A stretch of 64,000 bases of DNA from Paramecium pentaurelia (lineage: Eukaryota; Ciliophora; Oligohymenophorea; Peniculida; Parameciidae), in the NCBI GenBank assembly GCA_905183005.1, contig CAJJDO010000160.1:165860-229859 (forward strand), in the 5' to 3' direction. Positions 22,073 to 33,658 of this stretch are shown piece after piece. Made by a program: the position numbers and the translations under genes. Every line of letters begins with the position of its first letter. Within the stretch, counting starts at the first letter, position 1. The notes beneath the pieces were generated by a model that was not told the origin of the DNA, made no database searches, and saw nothing but the letters and a program-made list of their open reading frames with translations.

Positions 22073-23230
22073 TCAAATCAACATTAATAGAGTAATGAAC
22101 CCTGCTAATATGTAACCATTTGAAGAACTGTCACCTGGACTATCCTTGCAATCATTACTTTAAAATCCATTTGCTTATGTTTCCTCTTCACATGTAGGAC
22201 ATGTTTCTTTTCCTTCAGCCTTAATACAAGTGATTTCGTCAGTTTCACCTGTTACTGGATCATAAGTGGTTTAAACCAAAAGTCTTCTTCCTCCTGTTTA
22301 ATTATCTGATAAAGTAGAGGTAACTCTAATAGTGACTGAACTCCAAGCAATTTCAGCCTTTAATTAAATTATAACTTATCCTTTTGTATTATTATTCACA
22401 GAGACTATTGTTGCTTTCTTATTCAATCCATTACCAGTATACCAAACCTCTGTTCCAGTCAGATAGTAGTTCATACCAGCAGTGGTAACTACTTATTATA
22501 AAACAAATTGATCATTCAAATGTAGATCAGGTGTTGAAAATTAGGTACATGTTAAATCAGTACACCATTTTAATATAGTGTCAGCTTTAGCACTACAAGT
22601 TTAACCTAGGGCACAACCTAATGTGGCTGTCTAACTTAATGGTTTGAATGCAGTGTCAACTGAAGCACCACTTGTTCTATCAACAGTGACAGAGAATTCA
22701 AAAAAGAAAGTATATTACAATTAGGTTGTACCTGCAGCATAATAAGCAACAGCATAGTAGCCTTTGTAGATGAATTATGCGCTGTTAGTGGTCTATACTA
22801 ATCTAGTTGCTAATTGATCTCCTGGAATAGTAAATGAATAATATCTCCATTATTTTTAGAAATTGTTTGATGGTGTTATGGGTAAATCTGTTACTTAAAC
22901 TGGATCAGAATAAGCATTTGAAGTGAATTTCCAAAGTTTAAGATCAAGACATGTGGTGGCTGCTGTCTTTCCATCTTCTTAAACAAGTCCAAAATATGTA
23001 GCATCATTAAAGAGATCTACATCTGAGTATCTAAGGTTGACCTTGACGTTTGTTGTGCCTGTAACAAACTATACGTCTCCTGTAAAGGCCAATTTGGTTG
23101 CTCCTGTTCCATCAGGATTATTTGCAGTACCGAATTTTTCTGTATACTTATTGCAATTTTGGTCGTTGATACTAAGTCTTTAGCTTAAGCCAAGTGCCAC
23201 TAAGAATGATATTATGATTATTGTTTTCAT
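22073..23230 (-). CDS. Surface-protein family member E (secreted, probably GPI-anchored)
   Basis: A single exon of 385 residues. The signal peptide and first residues match member A (MKTIIIISFLVALGLSQR), whereas the C-terminus is the C-type cassette (ETQANGFQSNDCKDSP then SSNGYILAGFITLLMLI). The internal Cys pair is the D type (CALGQTCSAKADTI). E is therefore a mosaic of segments found in three other copies. The upstream 50 bp resemble those of C. Confidence 0.8.
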
Positions 23231-23629
23231 TTTAATTAAATTATTGATTTTTCTGAAACATTTATGTGAATTTAAATATAGAACAAAAAATATATTCTAT
23301 TAGTTAGAATGTGAAGATATGAAGAATTTTCAAATTTCCCTTCGAACTTAGACCTAAGAGTCTCATAATTTATATGATTTCTTCGCTTTCCTAATCACAT
23401 TTAAATTTTTATTTGAATTTTTCTTGTCATTATTCACTTTCCTAATTTAATTAAACACAACTTAATGTATTTGAAATGCTATCAGAGAAGTATAGGCATT
23501 AAAAAGTTGTAAGAAACCCAAACTGTTAGAATTGTCACATTAAAAATTAGTGAATATGGTGGATGACTGATTTGATTTTCTTTATATTTTTCTTTAAAAA
23601 AATTTAAAACTAACAATAAGATATACACA
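23231..23629. other. Intergenic, no gene seen
   Basis: About 400 AT-rich bases separating antigen E (minus) from the next + strand gene; a divergent promoter region with no recognised motif. Confidence 0.4.
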
Positions 23630-24132
23630 ATGATTCTTGTAAATCATTCTTTCTTAATGGCATCACCTTTGCAAATTAAAGAAGTATATACAAGCTCTCT
23701 TCAGATTTTCATTTTAAGTAGAAGGAACATCTAAAATGTAGAAATTCAAAGTAAGAATTCAATTTTTATTGAATTATTAGATGATTGGGTTAATGTTAAG
23801 CCAAAAGAAAGATATTTATTCCTAAAAGTAGGAAAAAAAAGAGTCGAAGATAACAAAAAATGAAGTAGATTAATTCTCTAATATAAATTTAACACTATAT
23901 ACTAATGTTGAAATTCTTCAAAAGACTTTGATATATAAAAAAGAATCAGAGTCATTAACATCACATTTTTTTGCTCAAGAAATAAGAATTAAGGGAGATG
24001 ATTGTTAAGAAGTAATAGCCCAAAAATAAAAAGTTACTTGTTCAAAAAAAATGTGATGTTTAAGAATTTATTACAATTATATCTAGTATAACAACATCTA
24101 TAATTTCATAATGGTGTTGCTAATTACTATGA
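23630..24132 (+). CDS. Hypothetical protein, 152 residues, or upstream exons of the MORN gene
   Basis: Starts MILVNHSFLMASPLQ and ends QWCCQLL at TGA 24130-24132. Two 22-nt introns (gtagga...gaag and gtaata...aaag) must be removed, after which the frame is exactly 153 codons. Mostly hydrophilic with scattered hydrophobic residues; no domain recognised. Only 12 bp separate its stop from the first ATG of the next gene, so both may belong to one transcription unit with a splice I could not place. Confidence 0.4.
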
Positions 24133-24144
24133 CTCTATATATTA

Positions 24145-26038
24145 ATGATAAAATAATAAAATATATAGCTATTATTCCCTAATTTAGAAGAATGGCATTA
24201 TGAATAACTATCAGAGGTGTATCATAGCTCAATTCTACAAGAATATCACATGCTAATTTAACAAATTAAAACTAAATTTCCTATACCTAATCACATAAAT
24301 GACTATGAATTTCCAACTCAAGACAATGCTGTTGAATTTTTTAAAAACTACAAACCAATAATTCTTGATTTGAATTAGATTAAAGATATCAAAATCAAAC
24401 TCTATAAAAATGCCGCATTTTTTGGGGGTATTGTTGACGGTATTAGATAAGGAGAAGGTATTTTAATAAAATAGACATTATAATTATATGAAGGGGCTTT
24501 TGAAAGGGATAAAAAGGAAGGAATAGGGTTTGAAGTACTCAAAAATAATTAGTATTATTATGGGAACTATGTAAATGGGTTGCCTTAAGGTGAGGGAGTG
24601 TTTTGGTCAAGAACTTTTAAATATATAGGTTAATGGCATTAGGGGAAAAAAGTAATGATTTATAATTAATTTATTAGCATGGGATTGGATGGTATTAAGG
24701 GATACATTCAGATTATTATTTGGGATAATGGCAGAATGGAAGATGTTTAGGATTCTGTTTACATGTAAATGGATGCATGTATATCAATATATAATTAATA
24801 GATATGTCGGTGAGGTAATCAATGATTTGAAACATGGGATTGGTAAGGAGTATTTGGAGAATGGTGATTGTTACAGTGGTGAGTATAGAAATGGTAAGCC
24901 TAATGGAAAAGGTAAGTATTATTGGAGTAATGGAAATTATTATGAAGGAGATTTTGAGAATGGATTGAGGAATGGATATGGAATTTGGTAAAGTTAGACA
25001 AAGAATGGAATGAATTGTTACAAAGGATATTATGCAAATGATAAAAAATGTGGTGAAGGCATTTTTGAATATGCAAATGGAACAATATATACAGGGAATT
25101 TTTTGGAAGATAAAAGATGTGGGTATGGATAGATTATATGGACTGATAAAGCTATTTATAAAGGATATTGGAGAGATGGTTTAATGGATGGGGAAGGAGA
25201 ATATTAGTATGATTAGTTGATTTTGAAAGGGAATTGGAAATAGAATTAGTTATAATCTTTTGATAAGGTTAGGGTTTCATTGAATGAATTTCCTTAGAAG
25301 CATTTAGTTAAAGAAGTTATAGATAATTAAGAAATTTAATCTAGAATAGCAGAAGAACCAGATTTGGATGAGATTGGAGATCAATTTTAAAAGGATATTT
25401 TTGGTTTGAAAGCAGAGACTGCAACTCAAAATATATCTCATAATACTAGTCATCATGATATGTAATTTAATGTAAAGTAACCTATACTTTAAAAATAATT
25501 TGATTTGTTGAGTCTTTTAGATTAAGGACTATAAATTTAATCTTTAGAAAATTCATTCAGATAGCATAGTTCAAATGTTGGAATATAAACTGAATCTAAA
25601 AAATAATTCTTACCTAAATTAAACATTAATAAGAAACATTCGACACAATACAATATAAATCACTCATTCCAAGAGTAAAGTAATAGAAATACTACTCATT
25701 TTTAAAATATTGGATTATCAGGATCTCCTAAGAGGAAGGATAATAATGACAGTTTTAATAATACAGAGAGAATGAAAGGATATGTTTAGAAGAAGTCAAA
25801 TGGATCAGTTTAATGTAGAAGTAAAAGAAATAAAGAAGTTTTATTATCAAAAAAGGAGTAAAATTTATGGGCTATCAAAATGAATAAACTAAAATTAAGT
25901 CCAAAAAAATATTCTAAGCTTTGGAATCAAGAAGTAAATTATTATATTAAATAAGGTTGTTAATTAAATTAAATCATTTCTTTACCCTCCAGTTTGGAAA
26001 CCTCCATCTCATATATCTTGAGTCAATATATTCTATGA
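24145..26038 (+). CDS. Large MORN-repeat protein
   Basis: A 614-residue protein in three exons, with introns at 24652-24677 (26 nt) and 24779-24801 (23 nt); the spliced length is exact. Residues about 100-370 form roughly ten MORN repeats, for example GDCYSGEYRNGKPNGKG, NYYEGDFENGLRNGYG and IYTGNFLEDKRCGYG. The N-terminal 100 residues are helical and the C-terminal 240 are Asn/Gln/Ser/Lys-rich and likely disordered. Not a copy of the array MORN gene: sequence and architecture differ. MORN proteins of this kind often sit at the cell cortex or cilium base. The first ATG is uncertain. Confidence 0.75.
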
Positions 26039-26077
26039 AAATTCTACACTATTATTTTTATTAATTAAATTATTAAA

Positions 26078-29000
26078 ATGTATTTAGATAATTAATAAGT
26101 GATAGAAAGAATAAAACAGAACTATTTATAAGGAATCTAAAATCAATTAAATGAAATGGTTAAAAACAATGGTTTCAAAATTAACACTTTTTTATATAAT
26201 GTAATATTTGATAAATCGTATTATCAACTTACTAGAGTTTATAACTATTCTGAACTTGAATTGAATAAATAAATAGGAAAAATTTTAGTATATCCTATAA
26301 TTGAATAAGAATTAGAGAATACTTTATAAATAATTTAAGTAATTCCTTTGATATTACTTTTTCTGATTGGTTAAAATGTGGATATTAATTTATGTTTAAA
26401 TCAAGATAATTAAAATTTTTGGGAAATGATTTTAATGGCTGCAACAAATACAAATACATGTAATAATGATATTTCAGCAAAGGAATATTTTAAAATATTT
26501 TAAATGAACTTAGAAACTAAATTCAAATAGATTTAATCTATTAATTTGGAAGAAACAGCAAATATAATTGTTAGCAGTCAAAAATTGCTTGAATTATTAA
26601 ATTAATTGTTCTATTAGGATTATTATTATGTTGCTATTAGTTCTTTCAATAATTAGGATCTCTTTGTAGATTTTTAACTCAAAAAAAAATTATAAATTAT
26701 TGTGAATTCATATCAATTTTTATAGTAGCGAGATAAGGGAAATATTAAATCATCAATAGAAGATTCAAAAATGAAAGTTGCTATCTCATTTATAGAAAAG
26801 AATTATCATTATGATTATTTAACTGAGAGATTTAATAATATTTAAGCAGGGATTGCCATATTTAGTTTAATTCAATTAGATCATAAATAATTTTAAAATT
26901 TCTTCTATTCCAAAAGACCTTCTGTGTAAGAATAATTATTTAATTAAATTATGGATATAGCAGAAGTTTCAGAGAATCTTTTTTTAAATTTACTCTTAGT
27001 TGGGAAATGTTTATCTAAATTAAGATAATGGGAATATGCTCTCAAAGTTTATGCTAAATTGTTATATTTAATAAAAAATCAATAAGATAAAGAGAAATTT
27101 AGAATCTACATCTATTTTAAGATATGTAAAATTCAATTTTTGTAAGGATAAATTAATGAATCGAAGAAGAAACTCAAATAATTAAATAATTTAATAGAAC
27201 AATACGAAAATTAACAAATAGAATTTTATTAGCCAAATAATAGAGAAATCAAGCATTAAAGCTTAATTATTTCATTATTGATAAGTGTCTATACTAATTA
27301 GATAGATTTAAAAAGGGAGATTATGATAAAAATTGCTCCAATTATCAAATTAATTAATTAGAGTACATAAAAAAGATATTTTAATATGTTGTAATACGAA
27401 TTCTTTAGACTTATTCAATAATAGGGAATGATATTTAGGAGTGAAGAAGGATAAATATAATTAGACTTTATTCTAAGGAAAACTTAATCAGTATGTTAGG
27501 AAAGATAAGAAATTGAATAAAAAAGTAATAATTTTTTTGCAATATTTAAATCCATTTTTGATTCTCCAAATTAAAAAGGTGAAAAATTATTACAAATTAA
27601 AAGTTATTTTAAAGCAGTAGTGGAATTTCTTATTATAAATGTGTTACTTAGAAAAAGAGACATTTGTATTTTATAATATTTTAATCCTAATCTATATCCA
27701 TTATTAAGAGTATTTCTTGAAAAAAATTTTTTATTTAATTTGGAAATGAAATCAGAAATATACTTTTTTATTCATGATTTTGAGGAAGCATATTAATTGG
27801 CAAAGCAAACAAAAAATGAAAAAATGATAGGATAGATCTTAGAGTATTGGGGTAAATATGAAGATGCCATTAAAATCTATAAAAATATTAAAATTCCAAA
27901 TATTGAGATTAGTTGTGCCATTTTATTAAAAATCTTAAATGACGAGAATAGAAATAAAATTGAAAAATGTTAATCATAATAGAATTCACAAGAAAATGCA
28001 ATAACATATTTTTTAAATTTAGTTCAAAAGTAAGGATCATATAAAATTTTTGCTTAAAAGTATTTAGAAATTTTATTACAACGTTCAGATTCACAAGTAC
28101 AACTATCAGAAATAATAGCAAAGGTAGAAGTAGAGAAGACACTTAAAAATCGTGAGACTGGAAAATATTAACAATAAGAAGATGTTGAAGAGATAGTTTA
28201 AACAAAATCATAAGATATCGAAACTTTTAGAAGTGTATCATAATATTTGTAAGAGTTTTCATTAGAGGAGGATTAATTGAAATAAAGTTTTAATTTTCCA
28301 ATAAGAAAAGATATTAGATTATTTTATCATAGGTTGAGAAATGATTTAAAATAGGAATAAGATGGTTGTTTAATAAATCTATTAGATGAATTTGTTAAGA
28401 AAACTCAATTTTTAAAATGTGAAACTGAAGAATTATTTAATAATAATGATGTTGTAGAACCGCTAGGTTAAGGAGGAAATAGTAAAGTATACAAATTCAA
28501 TTTTTAAGGTTAATCTTTTGCTGCAAAAGAGATTTAATTAGAGTATATGGAAAATAACATCAATTAAGATGTGAAATCTGATATTGAAAGTAAACTTTTA
28601 GAAATCTGCATAGTTTGTGATATCACTATTTCAAAAACTAAATATTGTTTAGGAATTGAACATTTAGGACTCTTATCTAACATATAAGGGTAATTTAGAA
28701 GTTTCTAAATTATTTTAATCACAAAAATATATAATAATTATTAAGAGATGATAAATTGGAATGAAATGGATAAAATAAAATATGTTTATAAATTATCATT
28801 AGGACTTACTACTTTATAATTGGAGAGAAAATTACTTCATTTGGATTTGAAACCTGATAATGTTTTAGTTGATATAATAAAAAAAAATCCTATTATAGTT
28901 GATTTTGGATTGTCAAAGTATTCTCATAGATCTTAAAATCTTAGTTGTGGAATAAAATAAATGACATATAAATATGTTGATCCTGAATTAGGATACTCTA

Positions 29001-30040
29001 ATTTTTAAAGTAGAAAGAATGATGTGTACTCATTTGGAGTTACATTATTTTAGTATTTTTCTGGTTGCATTCCATATGAAGGGATTCAAGACTATCATAT
29101 TTTAGGGAGAATTAAATACTTTTAAGAACATCATAAAGTTATGATATAAAATATTCAAAATAATCTCATATAGGATTTAATTATAGATTGTACATAACCA
29201 ATAGCTAATAGAATTTCATTTATATAAGTTATTAAGAGATTATTTATGTATTAATATTCGAAAATCAATCCTTAAGTTAAATAATTAATTGAAATACTTT
29301 TTGATCATATTGAATATTTATAAAATGAAAGAAAAATAAATACAATTTATCCTTATATAAAAGTAATGAAATCATTTATTAAATATATAAATAGTTTTTA
29401 AACAACAACATTAGAAAATAAAGTTCTTAAAAATTATATAATACTTTCTTCTAAGACTTCAACTTAAAGTTTTCCATAAATTATATAAAGAATGAAATAC
29501 TTTATAAATTGGGCAAGTTTAAATTAACATGATTTTGTACTGAAACTTCTTGATTTCTAAATAATTTGTAATTAAATTAATTAAGATAAAGTGTAGATTA
29601 CTTTTAATTTTTGGGTTGAAGATGCATAAAAAATATTATAAACTAATATGATATTATAGGTTCCCTTTTACTTAAGGATTGTTGAAATATTAAAATAAAT
29701 TCATTAAAATTCAATATGCTTATTATATATATCATTAGAATAAATATATATAAAGGATGACAAAATAAAATTGAATTGTTTTGAATATTCATAAAATCTT
29801 AAAATTGATTAAAATAAATTATATGAACTTAATTGTTAAAAAATTGATCCTGATATTAATCAATCAATGAAATATAAATATGAAAATGACATTTATGCAT
29901 TATTTGTATTAATTGAATAAACTAACCAATATATGAAATTAGATTAAGATATTTAAGATAAAGTTACTTAATTTTTGTAAATTTTTAATTAAAATTAAGT
30001 AATATCTTTAGAAGAAATTATTGGTAAACTATAACATTGA
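26078..30040 (+). CDS. Large TPR-like/kinase/pseudokinase protein
   Basis: A single open frame of 1320 codons. Residues 1-780 are helical and Gln-rich with TPR-like pairs (WEYALKVYAKLLYLI, YWGKYEDAIKIYKNI). A protein kinase domain spans about 785-1060: glycine loop GQGGNSKVYKF, AAKEI with the ATP-binding Lys, catalytic loop HLDLKPDN, DFGLS, and DVYSFGVTLF in the F helix. The Arg of HRD is Leu here. From about 1200 a second C-lobe-like segment (LKQIHQNS, IYIKDDKIKLNCFEYS, ENDIYALFVLIEQ) lacks the catalytic Asp and DFG, so it is a pseudokinase. I cannot assign it to a named family. Its stop lies 33 bp from the next gene. Confidence 0.7.
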
Positions 30041-30073
30041 TTATTTAATTTATTAATATAACTATCATATAAT

Positions 30074-31007
30074 ATGTCTAAACCTTTAACTTAAACATTA
30101 ATTGCTTAAAAAGCAAAGACTGAAGCTTTGTACAGTATCAAATCACTGAATTTATGGGGTAATGATCTTGATGATATCTCAATCATTGAAAGATTACCTA
30201 ATCTTGAAGTTCTTTCATTATCAGTCAATAGGATTACTACTTTAGCTGATATTGCTAAATGTAAGAATATCAAGGAACTATATTTGAGAAAGAACAATAT
30301 TTCTAGTATTACAGAATTGCAATTCCTATAACAATTACCTAAATTGAAAGTCTTATGGCTTTAAGGTACTATTTAATAATATATGAGAAAATCCAATTGC
30401 TGACCATCCAAATTATAGAGATGCCGTAATATGCAATTCTTAAACACTTGAAAAATTGGATGATGTTGTCATTAATCAATAAGATAGAGCAAATGCATAA
30501 TAATAATTGTAATATGGAATTTCATAAAGTCCACCTACAAAGATATAAAAAGTAGAGGAAGAAATGCCACAATATGTTGAAGTAATTAAACCAAATCAAT
30601 ATTCTCCAAATAATGGAGGAGGAAGATATTCAAATTAACGAGAATAATAAACAAATCAATAACGATAATCCTTATCATAAATGCAACCATATAATTAACC
30701 ACAATAACAGTAACAATTATATCCATAACAATAATAATAAGTATCTAGAGAAAGAGAACAACAATAATAATAACAATAGTATTTACAACAATATTAATCA
30801 TCAATTTAGTAATAACAATAATAACAACTATTCCTACAATAATAACCATAATACTAAAGATAAGTAATTCGATAAGAATATGCAGATGAAGAAAGAAACT
30901 CAAACATCTTATGTGCAATATTATCTCTTCTAAAAGAATTAGATAAAAATACATTAGAAATTGTCTAAAGAGAAATACATGATAAATTATAGTAATATTA
31001 AGAGTGA
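30074..31007 (+). CDS. CFAP410: CFAP410 (C21orf2)-like leucine-rich-repeat protein
   Basis: A 303-residue protein with one 22-nt intron at 30366-30387. The N-terminal 150 residues hold four LRRs and an LRR cap (IKSLNLWGNDLDDIS, LEVLSLSVNRITTL, IKELYLRKNNISSI, LKVLWLQENPIADHPNYRD), close to human C21orf2 in order and spacing. After a long Gln-rich linker the C-terminal helix NILCAILSLLKELDKNTLEI resembles the conserved CFAP410 oligomerisation helix. In animals the protein acts at the ciliary base with NEK1 and SPATA7. The Gln linker is encoded by TAA/TAG/CAA runs. Confidence 0.85.
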
Positions 31008-32115
31008 TTATTGTAATTACAACTATCATTTAATTTATTTCTTTTATAATTTTCATCATTATTAAAAATATTAATAATAATAAATTTATTTAAAAGTATA
31101 ATATGATACCTTAAAATTATCAATGACTTTTCAACTAAATTCAAAGTCTCACTTGATTTAAGCCAATTATTTTTTATTTGTAATAAATTGTGTACTTTTT
31201 CGAATATTTTAATTATTTTTTGGATTAATTTAATCTAATAATTAAAATTATATTTTACAAAATTGAATGATAAATTAATGTTTCCAAAAAAATTAATAGA
31301 CATTTGTAAAAGCTTTCTATAAGAGAAAATAGTTTCTGTCAATTAGAATTGTTGTATTTAGTATGTCTCACACAATCATGAATGAGAGTAATTATAAAAA
31401 GATATTGAGTAGAATTCATTGGTATATAAATTTGTATATCTTTTCATTTAGATTAAGAGAGTTAGATTTGATGAAATTAAAGGAAATTAAACTATTTTAT
31501 TATTGTAGTATAAGAAAAAGAATCAATAGGAATGGATTAACAGAGTTCTAACAGGTGTTTGTGTTTCATATTTCAGGTATATATATACTATTAAAATTGG
31601 AATTGGATGAGAATGAGATATTTCATCTATTAATATTTTTAGTAATTAATAACCCTCAATTATTTAAAATGTGATTGTAGTTCTATTTTAATTCTAATTT
31701 GTTTGTCTATATTTATTTGCATATTTATAAACACCTTGAGATTATAGTTGGATATTTAGAAGTAATCTCATATCATTTAAGAAATATAAGTTTCAACAAT
31801 CATAAGAAATATAATGATCATCATAAGATATTTATATATTTATAGTCTCCATAAAGTAATAATTATGTGATAAATAAGTATGCTAATAAAAAATTAATAA
31901 ATTTTTTTGTGTCTTTATATAAATTAGTCATTATTGTTAATAAAATAAGAATATCATTTAGAAGATTTATTATAGAGATGAAGAAGTTTTGATAATTTGG
32001 ATGAAGAAATAATAAATAATTCAAAATATTAAAGAATTATTGTAAAAAAAGATTGTAGTCATAAAATATTAATAAGAATCGTAAAATGATTATTATGTAT
32101 ATGTTATTTATTTCA
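31008..32115. other. Intergenic tract with one weak open frame
   Basis: A + strand frame of 103 codons (31363-31674, starting MSHTIMNESNYKK) ends at TGA but shows no domain and has intergenic-like composition. I would not call it a gene without transcript evidence. The remainder is AT-rich and featureless. Confidence 0.3.
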
Positions 32116-33658
32116 TCATTCATTAAGTACTACTCCTAAAGATATGAAACTATCACCCATAGTGATATCAATTTCTTTTAGACCAAAAAATCCAATAAAG
32201 GGATTTTGAATTCCTTTTTATAAATCTTGATTGATTGAAGGAAGTAGAGCACCAACAAGAGAATTTAGTGTTTGCATAATGCTTAATTATTGGACTGTCA
32301 AGAGTTCACCTGATGTTTAATCAATATCAATAATCTTGACAAGCATGACTGAAGCTGCAAAGAGTTATGGTGATTTATTATATAGTGTGACCATTACACC
32401 TAATTCTACTTCAGCAGTATAAGCAATTACACAAGATTCACAATCAGATTTATTATTAGGGTAATTACTTGAATTAGTATCAACTATAAAGTCCATCATA
32501 ACAGTCATTGCTCCAAGTAATCTACCACTTCTAATATACATTTATTATTCAGCTGTTTATCCATATATACGTATATAGATTCCTTTATCTGGTCCATATG
32601 CTTCATAAAAATCAGGTATAATAAGTTTCATTCCATTAGTAGTTAATGAAATTGGTAAATCGATGTTTTCTAACATTGAATTATCTATTGTTAGATCTAA
32701 TTTTTTGCTATCAATTAATAACCAAAGTAATTGATCAATAATATTACCACCAAGGATTAGTTCTAATGCTTGATGAGAATGTACTCTATTTGGTAGGCTA
32801 CCAGTATCAAAAATAGGACATCCATTGCCAGTGTCAACATTTTCTATTTAGATATCTAATTGAAGACTCATAAAAGTAGTTTATCCATAGATAACAGAAG
32901 GTGGTTGAGTGAAAGTGATTTGGAATTGATACATGTAATCACCAAGTTGTTAAGCTATTTGTAATCTTTAATTTTATGATAAAACTCCTAATGCTGGTGA
33001 AGCAACTTATAGAATCATCTTCTTGGTTTATTTGATAATCATTGGAGTAAGAAGATCTACAAAGGCATTGATTCCAGCTTAAGGAGGTATGATAACATTA
33101 TCCATGATGAATTACATACGTGTTAAGGCAATATCGACATATTTGATTATTGGTTTGAAACCCTTAAAATATTTAAGTTTATATTACCCATGATCTTTTA
33201 GAAGTAGTTGGATCAAATTAAATGACTAAACTAAAATCCAAATTCTATAACTTAAATACTGTACCTGTATTTAGAACTTACCATCCTCCAAAAACTAATC
33301 TAGTGAAAGCTTCAATTGTGATATTTGTTTATCTTAATTATAAGATTATGGAATCCTCTTTATTTTGATAAGGCATGATAAATGTATCATCCCAATTAAG
33401 AGTAAGTTCTTATAAATAGACTTCATTGATTTCTAGTTCCACTTTACCTATAAGGGGGAATGATTGTTTCATCTGTATATCAAGTGGGAGATGAGCACCT
33501 TAGATAAGGGTTATGATTGGTTTTAGGATGTGTTGTTTGAAGCTATTAATTTGGTTGAAATCCAGGGCAGCTTTGAATTCTGGTATGTGATCTGCTCTAA
33601 CAAAAAATAAGACTGTGAATAATATGATATTCATAAATATGATGTCATAATTCATCAT
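32116..33658 (-). CDS. BPI/LBP-family lipid-binding protein, secreted
   Basis: A 505-residue protein (if the outermost ATG is used) with one 25-nt intron at 33163-33187. An internal ATG at 33634 gives a cleaner signal peptide (MNIILFTVLFFVRA) and may be the true start. The mature part follows the BPI layout: an N-terminal barrel beginning with INSFKQHILKPIITLIQG and LPLDI, a conserved-type Cys pair in the middle region, and a second barrel ending with GFFGLKEIDITMGDSFISLG. Such proteins hold phospholipid or lipopolysaccharide in tubular pockets; in ciliates they may be antibacterial or lipid transfer proteins. The 5' end overlaps the stop of the neighbouring polymerase remnant by a few bases. 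Confidence 0.7.

Noticed and set aside
30613..31029. Asn-rich + strand frame and Ile/Val-rich minus frame
   Set aside because: Both are other-frame readings of the Gln-rich linker (TAA/CAA runs) of the CFAP410-like gene.
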